A DNA stretch of 64,000 bases from Sphaerochaeta associata (GCF_022869165.1 NZ_CP094929.1:1364001-1428000), one strand, 5' to 3'; shown: positions 47,837 to 57,734, counted from the stretch's first letter. Numbers and translations: made by a program. The notes: generated by a model from the letters alone, not told the origin.

Positions 47837-48727
47837 ATGAAGTTGGATTCCCAAAAAGTGCTGGGGTATGCTCTGGTAGCACTCTCCGCATGTTGTTTTG
47901 CCCTTATGCCGATATTCGCCCGAGTCGCATACGATTCGGGTGTGGATACCACAACCCTGTTGCTGGGACGATTCCTCATCGGAGGTATTTTCCTCTCCTT
48001 GCTTGCATGGGCCAAACGCTCGCCGCTTCCTCCAAAGAGTTCATGGCCGATTTTGTTTTTGCTCGGGCTCGTTGGGTATACAGGGACTTCGTTTTGTTAC
48101 TTCACTGCGCTCAATCATGCTTCGGCGTCCCTGGTTGCCCTCTTGCTGTACGCATATCCTGCTTTGGTGATTTTGCTCGGCTTTGCCATCAGCGGCGAGA
48201 AACTTTCGCGAAACAACCTTTTGGCCTTGCTTTGTGCGAGTGGCGGCTGCATGTTGGTAATAGGACTCTCAGGAAAAGGGGACTGGAGAGGTATTGCCCT
48301 GGCTCTCTGTGCAGCATGTGCATACTCTCTCTACATTATCATCAGCTCCCAGGTAGTGGGTACAAGGACTGCAATGGCAAGCAGTGCTTTCATCATACTC
48401 AGTGCATCGCTGTCATACTGTTGCATCGCCTTGTTCAAAGGGGTTTCGCTGCCGCAGACAACCTCCGGTGTTGCTGCAACGCTTGCAATCGCCTTCTTTT
48501 CAACCGTAGTGGCCTTCTGGTCGTTCTTTGCAGGACTGGGGATCATCGGGTCCGCCAAGGCTTCCTTGGTCTCGACACTCGAGCCGTTGGTCACCGTGCT
48601 GAGTGCGGTTCTCTTCTTGGGTGAGTCATTGACCATCTCGATTATTGCCGGTGGTTTTCTGATTGTTGCTGGTTTGGTGATCTCGGCTTTACCAAGCAGG
48701 CTGCACAAAAAAAATGAAGGTCTGTAG
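47837..48727 (+). CDS. EamA-family drug/metabolite exporter
   Basis: A 296-residue protein with ten membrane helices in two EamA repeats, the second starting near residue 155 (WRGIALALCAACAYSLYIII). YTGTSFCYFTALNHASASLV and STLEPLVTVLSAVLFLGESL are family-typical. The substrate is unknown. It follows arsC by 42 bases and may be in the same transcript, though there is no strong Shine-Dalgarno before the ATG. Confidence 0.85.
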   Translation: MKLDSQKVLGYALVALSACCFALMPIFARVAYDSGVDTTTLLLGRFLIGGIFLSLLAWAKRSPLPPKSSWPILFLLGLVGYTGTSFCYFTALNHASASLVALLLYAYPALVILLGFAISGEKLSRNNLLALLCASGGCMLVIGLSGKGDWRGIALALCAACAYSLYIIISSQVVGTRTAMASSAFIILSASLSYCCIALFKGVSLPQTTSGVAATLAIAFFSTVVAFWSFFAGLGIIGSAKASLVSTLEPLVTVLSAVLFLGESLTISIIAGGFLIVAGLVISALPSRLHKKNEGL

Positions 48728-48810
48728 TCGCCTGTCCAACATGCTGTGAACTGATTTCCATGCCAAGTACAGCGATGCTGTATTCTTCCTTGCATAGTTT
48801 CCGACACTAG

Positions 48811-48839
48811 TGGACATTTCTGCCAAATAACGGTATTAC
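48811..48839 (+). promoter_or_regulatory. Promoter of MFS transporter
   Basis: TGGACA (48811-48816) and TATTAC (48834-48839) are 17 bases apart. A dyad CGATAC-CTTTC-GTATCG lies at 48857-48873, about 20 bases downstream, a candidate operator. Confidence 0.55.
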
Positions 48840-48892
48840 ATAGGGGTACCTATCACCGATACCTTTCGTATCGAACGTTCCAGGAGAGGATA

Positions 48893-50089
48893 ATGAACTC
48901 ATTGGCATCCCTGCTCAAGGTCAAACGGGATGATGTGCCCTTGATGTATACCATCTATTTCGCCTTCTTCACCAGTGGGATGATGAGTACCCTTATCGGA
49001 GCTCTGCTTCCCTTCATGAAAACCGAGTACAACATGAGTTATGTACTCAGCGGTGCAGTTATCTCAGCCCATCAAATCGGCAACTTTTGCGCCCTCCTCA
49101 TCGCAGGGTATCTGCCATATCTGATCGGCCGAAAGCGAAGCACCATCACCCTGTCTTTGGGAATTGTCATCGGGTTCTTGTTGATGACCCTCACCTCCAA
49201 TCCAGTCCTGCTGCTCATCGCTTTCGCCTTCACCGGCATCGGTCGTGGAACCATGAGCAATATCACCAATGTGGTGATGAGTGAAATCGCCGAGAACAAG
49301 ACAGCCAGCCTGAATCTGTTGCACGCCTCCTTTGCCGTAGGAGCTTTCCTGGCTCCCTTCCTTGCAATCCTTTCCACTTCGGTTTTTGGAGTCTACTGGC
49401 GGATCAGTGCATGGGTTCTGGTGTTTTTTGAGTCGGCTGTATTGTTCTTTCTCGGAAGGTCCTCGCTTTCAGGCAAACCAAAGGCAAAGAATAAGGACGG
49501 CGGCACGGACTTTATGAAAAGCGGCCGGTTTTGGCTCAATACCTTCATTCTCTTCTTCTATCTCTGCGGGGAAGCCTCGGTGATCGGGTGGCTTGTCACC
49601 TATTTCACCGACACCGGTCGTCTCAGTCCGGCACTTGCCCAGACAACCAGTTCGGCCTTATGGATTTTCATTCTCATCGGCAGGCTTGTTTGTGCCTCGC
49701 TTTCGGTGAAAGTGAATAAAAACCTTCTTTTGGTGGTTTTGGGATTCCTCCAAATTGTCTTTTTTGTCATGATGATCAGCGTACAACATGTTGTACTGAT
49801 TTATATAAGTCTGTTCGGGTTCGGGCTTGCAATGAGTGGGACGTATCCAACTACGCTATCCACCATGGATAGGAAATTCAACGCTTCCACCATAGCAACA
49901 GGAACCTGTATTGCCACTGCAACTGTAGGGGCAATCACCATGCCGATAATCGTCGGCTCGGTTGCACAAGCGGTAGGTATAGCCGGGGGACTGGCTACCA
50001 TCAGCTTGAGCATCCTATGCATGTTCTCTCTTATCCTGGTCAAATATGTTCTCGCAAGAAAACACAACACAGAAAGAGGGGAGGCATAG
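48893..50089 (+). CDS. Major facilitator superfamily transporter
   Basis: A 398-residue protein with twelve membrane helices. LIAGYLPYLIGRKRSTITLS between helices 2 and 3 is the MFS loop motif (G-x-x-x-D/G-R-x-G-R-K-R variant). TYPTTLSTMDRKFNASTIAT near the C-terminal half resembles the FucP/YfkF-like sugar group. Substrate unknown. AGGAGAGG precedes the ATG. It lies 18 bases before typA, which may be transcribed from its promoter. Confidence 0.88.
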   Translation: MNSLASLLKVKRDDVPLMYTIYFAFFTSGMMSTLIGALLPFMKTEYNMSYVLSGAVISAHQIGNFCALLIAGYLPYLIGRKRSTITLSLGIVIGFLLMTLTSNPVLLLIAFAFTGIGRGTMSNITNVVMSEIAENKTASLNLLHASFAVGAFLAPFLAILSTSVFGVYWRISAWVLVFFESAVLFFLGRSSLSGKPKAKNKDGGTDFMKSGRFWLNTFILFFYLCGEASVIGWLVTYFTDTGRLSPALAQTTSSALWIFILIGRLVCASLSVKVNKNLLLVVLGFLQIVFFVMMISVQHVVLIYISLFGFGLAMSGTYPTTLSTMDRKFNASTIATGTCIATATVGAITMPIIVGSVAQAVGIAGGLATISLSILCMFSLILVKYVLARKHNTERGEA

Positions 50090-50107
50090 GCTCAGGTAAG
50101 GAATTGC

Positions 50108-51949
50108 ATGATTACTCAGAATACTAAGATTCGGAACATCGCCATCATTGCACACGTCGACCACGGCAAGACCACGTTGGTCGACGGGCTGTTCAGACAG
50201 AGCGGCTTGGTCAAGGATGGCGGACAGGACCGGATAATGGACAGCGGCGCCATTGAACGGGAACGCGGTATAACCATCAGCGCCAAGAATTGTGCCATCT
50301 CATGGAAGGGTGTGAAGATCAACATCATCGACACGCCCGGACACGCTGATTTCGGCGGCGAGGTGGAACGGGGGCTGTCGATGGTCGATGGCGTGGTATT
50401 GCTCGTTGATGCCGCCGAAGGCCCGCTTCCTCAGACACGTTTCGTGCTGGAGAAAGCGCTCAGGCTCAATCTCAAACCGATTATCGTCATCAACAAGGTC
50501 GACCGTCAGGATGCACGTGGTGAAGAGGTGCTCCAAGAGGTGTATGAACTGCTGCTGGAGCTCGCCAATGACGAGTCCATGCTTGAGGTGCCCATATTTT
50601 ACGCCATAGGCAAGAGCGGCCGCTGCGGACTCTCCGCCGACACCATGGGCGAAAACCTGCATCCGCTGATGGATTGCATACTTTCCTATGTCCCTGCGCC
50701 GGTGTACGACGATGAGCAACCGTTTCAGATGCTTGTCAGTGATTTGTCATACAGCGACTATCTGGGCAGGCTCGCAGTTGGAAAAGTCGTGAACGGCAGT
50801 GCATCGATGTACGATAATCTTGTGTGTGTCCAGGAAAACAATGTGCATAAGGCCCTTCGCGTCACCAAGCTGCAGACATACAACGGACCCACCTTCTCTG
50901 AGACTACGCTGGTTCAGAGCGGTGACATCATCGTTCTCAGCGGGGTTGAGGATGTCCATATCGGTGATACCATCTGTACAGCAGAGTTCCCCAAGGCTTT
51001 GGATCGGATTCACATCGATGAACCCACCGTATCCATGCAGTTTTCCAAGAACATCAGTCCATTGTCCGGCAAGGATGGCACGCAAGTCACCTCGGCGAAA
51101 ATTTGGGAGCGATTGCAGAAGGAAAGCCTGAGAAACGTCTCGATCAGGGTGGAGAAGAATGCCGATGACACATTCAGCGTAAAAGGGCGCGGCGAATTCC
51201 AGTTGGCCATCATCGTTGAGCAGATGCGGCGTGAAGGTTTCGAACTTTGTGTCGGGCGTCCCCGTACGATTTTCAAGACCGACGAGCAGGGCAGAAAAAC
51301 CGAACCGGTAGAGTACTTGTATGTCGATTGTCCTGAAGAGAACAGCGGGACGGTCATGGACAAGCTCTCCAAGCGCAAAGCACAGATGCGCGATATCACC
51401 TATACCGGCAACGGAAGGGTAAGAATGAAGTTTGAGATTCCCGCCCGCGGTTTGATCGGTTATCACGACGAGTTTATGACCGATACCAGGGGTAATGGAA
51501 TCCTCAATACGTATATGAAGGGCTATGAGCTCTACAAGGGCGATTTTCCCGATCGCCTCAGCGGCTCGTTGATCAGCGACCGAAGCGGAAACGCTGTCGC
51601 TTACGGGCTATGGCAGTTGGAGGACCGCGGTAGATGGTTCATCGTCCCCGGCGATCCCATATATGAAGGCCAGGTTGTAGGAGAGAGGAATCGTGACGGC
51701 GACTTGTTGCTCAATCCGACGCGTACCAAGAAGTTGACCAATATGCGGGCAAGCGGAAAGGACGATGCAGTGACCCTTACTCCGGTATCCAAGCCGACAT
51801 TGGAACAAGCTATCCAGTTCATCAAGGATGACGAGCTTGTGGAGGTCACTCCCACGGCGATTCGAATGTGCAAGAAAATCCTTGACGGCCAGCAGCGCAA
51901 GGTATTCGAGAACCGGGGAGAAATTCCTCAGTATTTGCTTAATAAATAG
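50108..51949 (+). CDS. typA: Ribosome-associated GTPase TypA/BipA
   Basis: A 613-residue translational GTPase. G1 is [10 protein letters not shown]3 is DTPGHADFG and G4 is NKVDR; the domain-II and C-terminal segments ([34 protein letters not shown]) are TypA-specific. It binds 70S ribosomes and matters under stress and low temperature. Length is normal. AAGGA precedes the ATG. Confidence 0.97.
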   Translation: MITQNTKIRNIAIIAHVDHGKTTLVDGLFRQSGLVKDGGQDRIMDSGAIERERGITISAKNCAISWKGVKINIIDTPGHADFGGEVERGLSMVDGVVLLVDAAEGPLPQTRFVLEKALRLNLKPIIVINKVDRQDARGEEVLQEVYELLLELANDESMLEVPIFYAIGKSGRCGLSADTMGENLHPLMDCILSYVPAPVYDDEQPFQMLVSDLSYSDYLGRLAVGKVVNGSASMYDNLVCVQENNVHKALRVTKLQTYNGPTFSETTLVQSGDIIVLSGVEDVHIGDTICTAEFPKALDRIHIDEPTVSMQFSKNISPLSGKDGTQVTSAKIWERLQKESLRNVSIRVEKNADDTFSVKGRGEFQLAIIVEQMRREGFELCVGRPRTIFKTDEQGRKTEPVEYLYVDCPEENSGTVMDKLSKRKAQMRDITYTGNGRVRMKFEIPARGLIGYHDEFMTDTRGNGILNTYMKGYELYKGDFPDRLSGSLISDRSGNAVAYGLWQLEDRGRWFIVPGDPIYEGQVVGERNRDGDLLLNPTRTKKLTNMRASGKDDAVTLTPVSKPTLEQAIQFIKDDELVEVTPTAIRMCKKILDGQQRKVFENRGEIPQYLLNK

Positions 51950-51963
51950 GGAAGTGGGAGTAT

Positions 51964-51997
51964 ATGGAGAAGGGAGCCTGATGGCTCCCTTCTCCAT
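51964..51997. terminator. Hairpin between typA and exodeoxyribonuclease III gene
   Basis: ATGGAGAAGGGAGCC (51964-51978) and its complement (51983-51997) form a perfect 15-base-pair stem with a TGAT loop. It lies between convergent stop codons and probably serves both directions; no T-run is present. Confidence 0.7.
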
Positions 51998-52003
51998 TGC
52001 CGC

Positions 52004-52756
52004 TCAATCCTTGAGATAGAGGATCACCGGGGCATGGTCGCTGCCGGTGGTCTCTGTGTCGATGGTACTGTCGATGATACGGTCCTTGAGCTCCTCACTG
52101 ACCAGCCAGTAATCGATGCGCCACCCTGCGTTGTTCTCTCGCGCCCTGAATCGATAGGACCACCATGAGTAGATTCCCTCACGATTTGGGTAGAGATAGC
52201 GGAAAGTGTCGATGAATCCGGCTTGCAGCAGACTGGAGAACTGGTTTCGCTCCTGGATGGAGTACCCGGCATTCTGTTCATTGGCCTTCGGGTTTTTCAA
52301 GTCGATGCTTTGATGGGCGACATTGAGATCCCCGCAAATGATTACAGGCTTTATCGAGGACAGTGAAGCGACGTAGGTGCGGAACGCCTCATCCCAATCC
52401 ATGCGTGTCTCCAAGCGGGCCAGTTCTTCCTGGCTGTTGGGTGTATAGCAACAGACCACATAGAATTGATCAAATTCGGCAGTGACGGTTCTTCCTTCGC
52501 TGTCCAATGGATGCCCGATCCCGTGCTCGACGGATAATGGCTCCCGGCGGCAAAAGAGCGCAGTCCCGCTGTAGCCTTTTTTCTCTGCAAAACTCCAGTA
52601 GGTATGATACCCTTCAGCTGTCAGGGCGACTTGCTCCTGTTGTAGTTTGGTCTCCTGCAAACAGAAAATATCGGCATTGCTTTGCTGCAAATACTCCTCG
52701 AACCCTTTCTTCTGTATAGCCCTCAGACCGTTTACATTCCAACTGACGAGTTTCAT
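52004..52756 (-). CDS. Exodeoxyribonuclease III family AP endonuclease
   Basis: A 250-residue exonuclease III family enzyme acting in base-excision repair. MKLVSWNVNGLRA, LQETKLQ, DLNVAHQSIDL, GWRIDYWLVS and the terminal SDHAPV carry the catalytic Asn, Glu, Asp and His residues. The start at 52756 has GGAGG upstream. Length is typical for the bacterial ExoA/XthA group. It lies nine bases downstream of the asnA stop and may be cotranscribed. Confidence 0.95.
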   Translation of the reverse strand: MKLVSWNVNGLRAIQKKGFEEYLQQSNADIFCLQETKLQQEQVALTAEGYHTYWSFAEKKGYSGTALFCRREPLSVEHGIGHPLDSEGRTVTAEFDQFYVVCCYTPNSQEELARLETRMDWDEAFRTYVASLSSIKPVIICGDLNVAHQSIDLKNPKANEQNAGYSIQERNQFSSLLQAGFIDTFRYLYPNREGIYSWWSYRFRARENNAGWRIDYWLVSEELKDRIIDSTIDTETTGSDHAPVILYLKD

Positions 52757-52764
52757 GACTCCTC

Positions 52765-53799
52765 CTACATCAAAAAGACCTGCATTTCCTTGGCTTCAGC
52801 GATGACATCTTCCGGCCATACCGAGGCTTGTACTTCCCCGATGTGGGCTTTTTTCAGCAAATACATGCACAGCCGGCTTTGGCCGATGCCTCCACCGATT
52901 GTCTGGGGAAGCTCTCCTGCAAGCAGGCGCTTGTGCCAGTAAAGTTCAGCCCTCTGCTGTGCATTACGAATTTCCAGCTGTCTGAGCAGGGTCTCCTGAT
53001 CGACTCTGATGCCCATCGAAGAGAGTTCCAGAGAGTCCTGGCGTATCGCATCCCAGACGATGATGTCACCGTTCAATCCGGTATGCTGGTCATCGGTTTT
53101 AGTGGACCAGTCATCGTAGTCGGGAGCTCTTCCCCCCTGACTTACACCGTCTGCCAAGGGAAGACCGATGCCGATCAAGAAAATCGCTCCGTATTGCTGA
53201 GCCAGAGCCTTTTCGCGCTGTTGCGGGGTGAGTTGGGGATACATCTGCTGGGCATCTTCTGTATGGATGAATGTTATCTGGTCAGGTAGCGTTGGAGGAC
53301 AGGAAGCGAACATTTCACTGACCAAGAATTCGGTTCGTTTCATCGCCGAAAAAATCTTACGCACCACCTGTTTCAAGAATTCAAGATTACGGTCATGCTT
53401 GCCCATGACCAACTCCCAGTCCCACTGGTCGACATAAATCGAGTGGATGGCATCCAAATCATCGTCGGGACGGATTGCATTCATGTCGGTGTAGAGCCCG
53501 GTGCCATGCTTGAATCCCAAGTCCGCCAAGGCCATCCGTTTCCACTTCGCCAGCGATTGCACAATTTCCATCTCTCGGTTTTTGAGATTCCCGATCTGAA
53601 ACCGCACCGGTCTTTCAATTCCGTTCAAATCGTCATTGATGCCCGATCCCCGGGGAACGAACAACGGGCTGGTGACTCTGCTGAGTTTCAAACCACCACT
53701 GAGTTCTCGTTCAAACGTATCCTTGATGTACTTAATCGCTTTCTCTGTCTGCTTCTGCTCCATGGCAGGGACGTATCCTTCTGGGAAAAACCTCGGCAT
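52765..53799 (-). CDS. asnA: Ammonia-dependent asparagine synthetase
   Basis: A 344-residue AsnA enzyme making asparagine from aspartate, ammonia and ATP. PRGSGINDDLNGIERPVRFQ, WKRMALADLGFKHGTGLYTD and SIYVDQWDWELVM match the class II tRNA-synthetase-like catalytic domain of AsnA. GGGIGQSRLCMYLLKKAHIG is motif 3. The start at 53799 (MPRFFPEGY) has AAGGAG upstream; a longer frame to 53916 overlaps the divergent gene. Confidence 0.95.
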   Translation of the reverse strand: MPRFFPEGYVPAMEQKQTEKAIKYIKDTFERELSGGLKLSRVTSPLFVPRGSGINDDLNGIERPVRFQIGNLKNREMEIVQSLAKWKRMALADLGFKHGTGLYTDMNAIRPDDDLDAIHSIYVDQWDWELVMGKHDRNLEFLKQVVRKIFSAMKRTEFLVSEMFASCPPTLPDQITFIHTEDAQQMYPQLTPQQREKALAQQYGAIFLIGIGLPLADGVSQGGRAPDYDDWSTKTDDQHTGLNGDIIVWDAIRQDSLELSSMGIRVDQETLLRQLEIRNAQQRAELYWHKRLLAGELPQTIGGGIGQSRLCMYLLKKAHIGEVQASVWPEDVIAEAKEMQVFLM

Positions 53800-53890
53800 A
53801 CAAGACTCCTTATTCGTCGAAGCATACTGTATTTTCCTAAAGAGGAAAAGCACTGGAATGAAGCTGTTTGCTATGCTATCATCGATTTCC

Positions 53891-54511
53891 ATGAACAATA
53901 CATTTGCACTGGTCATGGTTGATATGGGCGGGGTGCTTGCCTTGCATACCGATAGCAGTATGGAAAAACGCCTGCTTCAGGACTTCGGCATCGAATCATA
54001 CTCCAGCTTCTCGGAAATCGATCCAAGTTTGGTCGATGTATTGCAGGAGCATAGCAAGAACAATATCACCGAAGCACAAATGTGGGAGCAATTCACCCAT
54101 AAAACCGGAATAGTTGTTCCCCCTTACAAAGGGTCGCTCTGGGCAAAATACTTTAAGCCCGATCTTGATGAGGCTATGCTTGGTCTGCTACGCGAATTAA
54201 AAGAGAAAGGATTCCGTATAGTCTGTGCAACCAATACAGAGCCGGCTCATTACGAGCATCACAAGGCTATGGACCACTATGCGGTTTTCGATACGGTCTA
54301 TGCCTCGTGCGAGATGGGAAAGGCCAAACCGGAACCAGAGTTCTTCACCCATATTCTCGAAGCCGAGGCGGTGCTGCCCCGGCAGGTGTTGTTCATCGAT
54401 GACTATGCGATCAACTGTGAAGCAGCCGCCGGACTTGGCATCCATGCATATCGGTATACCGATCCTGCTGATTTGCGTTGGGCTCTTTATGACTTAGGAA
54501 TGATACAATAG
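53891..54511 (+). CDS. HAD-family hydrolase
   Basis: A 206-residue HAD subfamily IA phosphatase-like protein. The nucleophile motif is VDMGGVLA near residue 11: the first Asp is present but the usual second Asp is Gly, as in the YihX (DLGN) group. Motif II is ATNTEP, motif III MGKAKPEPEFF and motif IV IDDYAINCEAA. Small sugar phosphates or FMN are possible substrates. It is divergent from asnA. Confidence 0.85.
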   Translation: MNNTFALVMVDMGGVLALHTDSSMEKRLLQDFGIESYSSFSEIDPSLVDVLQEHSKNNITEAQMWEQFTHKTGIVVPPYKGSLWAKYFKPDLDEAMLGLLRELKEKGFRIVCATNTEPAHYEHHKAMDHYAVFDTVYASCEMGKAKPEPEFFTHILEAEAVLPRQVLFIDDYAINCEAAAGLGIHAYRYTDPADLRWALYDLGMIQ

Positions 54512-54630
54512 TTATACAGTAATTATTTGAAAAAACAAGTATCTATACAAAATATATATAAAAACCAATTAGTTTGTACACCGAAAGAACTTTGTTCTAC
54601 AAATTACATAAGCTTGTCTAGTGAGTACGT

Positions 54631-54644
54631 GCATGCTAGCATGC
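54631..54644. repeat. Perfect 14-base palindrome upstream of GH1 gene
   Basis: GCATGCTAGCATGC lies 45 bases before the start of the beta-glucosidase gene. It is its own complement over all 14 bases, so it may be a regulator site. The 177-base gap 54512-54688 around it is otherwise AT-rich and holds no gene. Confidence 0.5.
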
Positions 54645-54688
54645 CTACGATCAATGATCATTACTCTTACATGTGAGAAGGATATACC

Positions 54689-56017
54689 ATGCAGAAGATT
54701 GAATTCGATAAGGACTTTTTGTGGGGATGTGCTACTGCCAGTTATCAGGTGGAAGGAGCCATCGACGAAGATGGTAGGCAACCTTCCATTTGGGATACCT
54801 TCTGCAAGAAAGACGGTGCCATTTTGCATGGGGATGACGGCAGCATCGCCGCCGATCAGTACCATCGATACAAGGAAGATGTGCAGCTTATGAGCGAGCT
54901 CAATTTCCAGGCGTATCGGTTCTCCATCGCATGGCCGAGAGTCCTCCCCGAGGGTCGTGGTGAAGTCAACCAAAAAGGGTTGGCGTATTATATCAATCTC
55001 AGCAAGGAACTACACCTCAAGGGGATCAAGGTAGTGGCTACGCTGTATCACTGGGACCTCCCGCAGATTTTGCAGGATGAAGGAGGGTGGGCGGTTCGTT
55101 CCACCGCCTATGCTTTTGCCGATTATGCAAAGGTATGCTTTGAAGCATTGGGACCGTATGTCGACCAATGGATCACCCTCAACGAGCCGTTCTGTGCTGC
55201 CTATCTCGGGTATCTGTATGGTGAGCATGCCCCGGGCATCAAAAACCCGCAAAAGGCATTCCAAGCCGTCCACTATCTGAATTTGGCGCATGGTCTTGCG
55301 GTGAAAGAATATAAGAAGAGTGGTTTGAGGGTTCCCATCGGCACCACGCTCAATCCAAGTCTCCCAAGGCCTGCATCAAGAAAAGCAGAGGATGAAAAAG
55401 CGGCTCTGTATGCCAGATCGATTTTCACCGATGTATTTCTCTATCCCCTGGTAGGGAAGGGTTATCCAAAAGAAGTCACCGAGGACATGCATATCAGTTT
55501 CCCCATCCTGGATGGCGATATGGAAATCATTGCCCAACCCATCGATTTCATCGGTATCAACTACTATATGGAAAGGGCGGTCGTACTTGATGAGACAAAG
55601 CCCTTCCTGCACAGGGAAGTTCCCTCATGGCAGAGAGCCACCAATCAGGATTGGCCGATCGTCCCGTACGGGTTGTTGAGAATTCTCAAGTACTTCGATC
55701 AAGTGACAAACGGTCTTGCCTTGTACATCACAGAGAACGGCTGCGCCAATGATGACGTACTGCAGGATGGTAGGGTTCATGACCATTTCCGCTGTGATTA
55801 TCTCAATGAACATCTTGCAGCCTGTAAGAAGGCAATTGACGAGGGAGTCAATCTTAAAGGCTATTTTGTTTGGTCGTTCATGGATAATTTTGAGTGGGCT
55901 TGGGGTTACAGCAGGAGATTCGGTATAGTCTACGTAGATTATGAGACACAAGAAAGATTCCCAAAAGACAGCGCATACATGATGCGGGATATCATATCAG
56001 GTTACTGTGAGTATTAA
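54689..56017 (+). CDS. Family 1 beta-glucosidase
   Basis: A 442-residue GH1 glycosidase. FLWGCATASYQVEGA is the conserved start; the acid/base Glu166 lies in ITLNEPFCA and the nucleophile Glu349 in YITENGCAND. There is no signal peptide, so it acts in the cytoplasm on imported disaccharides. No phospho-site Ser/Lys pattern was checked, so a 6-phospho-beta-glucosidase cannot be excluded. AGAAGGA precedes the ATG. Confidence 0.95.
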   Translation: MQKIEFDKDFLWGCATASYQVEGAIDEDGRQPSIWDTFCKKDGAILHGDDGSIAADQYHRYKEDVQLMSELNFQAYRFSIAWPRVLPEGRGEVNQKGLAYYINLSKELHLKGIKVVATLYHWDLPQILQDEGGWAVRSTAYAFADYAKVCFEALGPYVDQWITLNEPFCAAYLGYLYGEHAPGIKNPQKAFQAVHYLNLAHGLAVKEYKKSGLRVPIGTTLNPSLPRPASRKAEDEKAALYARSIFTDVFLYPLVGKGYPKEVTEDMHISFPILDGDMEIIAQPIDFIGINYYMERAVVLDETKPFLHREVPSWQRATNQDWPIVPYGLLRILKYFDQVTNGLALYITENGCANDDVLQDGRVHDHFRCDYLNEHLAACKKAIDEGVNLKGYFVWSFMDNFEWAWGYSRRFGIVYVDYETQERFPKDSAYMMRDIISGYCEY

Positions 56018-56050
56018 ATAGAAATACTAAAAAACCTATAATAATTGTAA

Positions 56051-56082
56051 AACCCTGTAATATACAATAGCATTACAGGGTT
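56051..56082 (+). terminator. Terminator after GH1 gene
   Basis: AACCCTGTAAT (56051-56061) and ATTACAGGGTT (56072-56082) form an 11-base-pair stem with a ten-base loop, followed by ATTTAT. Confidence 0.75.
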
Positions 56083-56244
56083 ATTTATACATTAAAAACA
56101 TATTAAAAAAAATAAAAAAGATATTAAAAATAAATAGAAAAAGTAATAAATGATATTAATATAATATAAATAATAAATTAAATACAAATCACTTTAACGA
56201 CGAAACAAAGTAGAAAAATTAGGAAATAAGTAGATACTATATAA

Positions 56245-56262
56245 ATTATATATTGTAACCAA
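56245..56262 (+). repeat. 18-base direct repeat, copy 1
   Basis: ATTATATATTGTAACCAA; differs at one base from the copy at 56346-56363 (TTGGAACC), 101 bases away. Confidence 0.6.
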
Positions 56263-56345
56263 ATAAGCAAAGTTTTGCCGCATCGTTGATATTATGGCAA
56301 TAGCATGTATGATATGAATAGAAAAATTATATTAAAATATAATTA

Positions 56346-56363
56346 ATTATATATTGGAACCAA
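56346..56363 (+). repeat. 18-base direct repeat, copy 2
   Basis: ATTATATATTGGAACCAA; contains the TTGGAAC half-site that is also part of the palindrome at 56378-56392. Confidence 0.6.
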
Positions 56364-56377
56364 CTGAATAGTATGCT

Positions 56378-56392
56378 GTTCCAAATTGGAAC
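56378..56392. repeat. Palindrome GTTCCAA-A-TTGGAAC
   Basis: A 15-base sequence with perfect arms, whose right arm equals the half-site in copy 2 of the direct repeat. A candidate protein-binding site in front of parA. Confidence 0.6.
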
Positions 56393-56972
56393 AATATCAT
56401 TACAATATATAGTAAGAGATTATTCAACAAATGTGTCAGTAATGCCTGGCTGCTTATCCTGGTATGATGATAGGCTTGGTTTGTGAGCCGATACGTATGC
56501 TTCATGGTAAGTCGGTGTATGCACTATAAGGAGCCTGGCTTCTGGTAATGGGAATCAAGTACATACGATTATTGTATAGGATTGCTCGGCATTATTGGGC
56601 TAGAACTTTAACGTACAGGACAAAGGATGAAAAGGACGACCTCATCTACCGCTCTACCAAGGATCAACTTGTATAACTGGGAATGAACCTTCTCGTCCAG
56701 GGAAATACGCAGCAATCATAATGTATTTCCTCTTGTTCAGGCATTAACGTAAACATGTTTCACAATATACAAAATATATTTATAAATGTATTAAATAAAT
56801 ACAAAAACAATATAATTATAGAATATAAAAGATATGTAATAAAATAATATTTGTATTGAATATTAGTGATAATATAGTATTTATATAGTATTATGCAGCT
56901 ATAGTTACAAGATTCAGAATAATACTTGTACGATGAAATAAGTCGGTATATACTAGATGGTAAGGGTAATTC

Positions 56973-57734
56973 ATGGCAAAGACAATATCTTTCCACCTTC
57001 AGAAAGGTGGTGTGGGAAAAACTACCATCTCTGGGACGTTAGCATGCCAATCCGCATTGGATGGGTATCGTACGTTGTTGGTTGATGTCGACCCACAAGG
57101 TAATGCTTCGTCATGGTTTCTCAATGCAGCTCCAACCTATGAGTTGGCGGATGTTGTCCAAGGCAAGTGCTTTATCCAGGATGCAATTGTCCCGATTCCA
57201 CAAATACCAAATCTTTTTGTTCTTCCTACCTTCGGAATTGGAGGAACGCTCAAGCTCTACTCTGAAACCAAGTTGGCAGAGGAGCCATATGTTCTCCAGG
57301 ATTTGATCAAGGAAGTATCTGACACATATGATCGAATCATTCTTGACCTATCTCCAGGTTTAGGTCGTTTGGAACGTGCTGCTCTCATATCCAGCGATGA
57401 GGTGATTACACCTATGACTCCTGAAGTCTTCAGTCTGGATGGTTTGGAGATTTTCATTGATGAACTGAATAAGTTGAGAAAAAACTTACGTTCACCAGTC
57501 AGACATACAAAGATTATCATCAACTCCTTTGACAATAGGATCAAACAACATAGAGATATATACACGGCCGCCTGTGAAGGGGTTTTCACCGTATATAAGA
57601 TTCCTGTTGATCCATTGTTTCGTAAAGCACAAGAAGCAGGTTGTGCACCTCAACTGTTCAAGGTACGAGGCAAAGGATTGAAAGAGAGCACCATTGATTC
57701 GATTAAGACACTTAATAAAGAGATTTGGAGATAG
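56973..57734 (+). CDS. parA: ParA-type partition ATPase
   Basis: A 253-residue deviant Walker ATPase. HLQKGGVGKTTISG holds the Walker A motif KGGVGKTT at residues 11-18, with the signature Lys11. VDVDPQGNASSW is the A' motif and IILDLSPGLG is Walker B. It lacks an N-terminal helix-turn-helix, like plasmid type Ib ParA. It is followed by a small overlapping gene and lies in an AT-rich island with no other chromosomal partition gene nearby. AAGGG precedes the ATG. Confidence 0.9.
   Translation: MAKTISFHLQKGGVGKTTISGTLACQSALDGYRTLLVDVDPQGNASSWFLNAAPTYELADVVQGKCFIQDAIVPIPQIPNLFVLPTFGIGGTLKLYSETKLAEEPYVLQDLIKEVSDTYDRIILDLSPGLGRLERAALISSDEVITPMTPEVFSLDGLEIFIDELNKLRKNLRSPVRHTKIIINSFDNRIKQHRDIYTAACEGVFTVYKIPVDPLFRKAQEAGCAPQLFKVRGKGLKESTIDSIKTLNKEIWR

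Larger units (their letters stand above)
56083..56972. other. AT-rich region before parA
   Basis: About 890 bases without a convincing gene. 56083-56400 and 56760-56972 are extremely A/T-rich, while 56430-56760 is nearer to normal composition and has a 42-codon frame at 56548-56676, with no match I know; it may be a remnant. The region holds repeats listed separately (56245, 56346, 56378). It could contain the partition site or an old junction of an integrated element. Confidence 0.6.
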
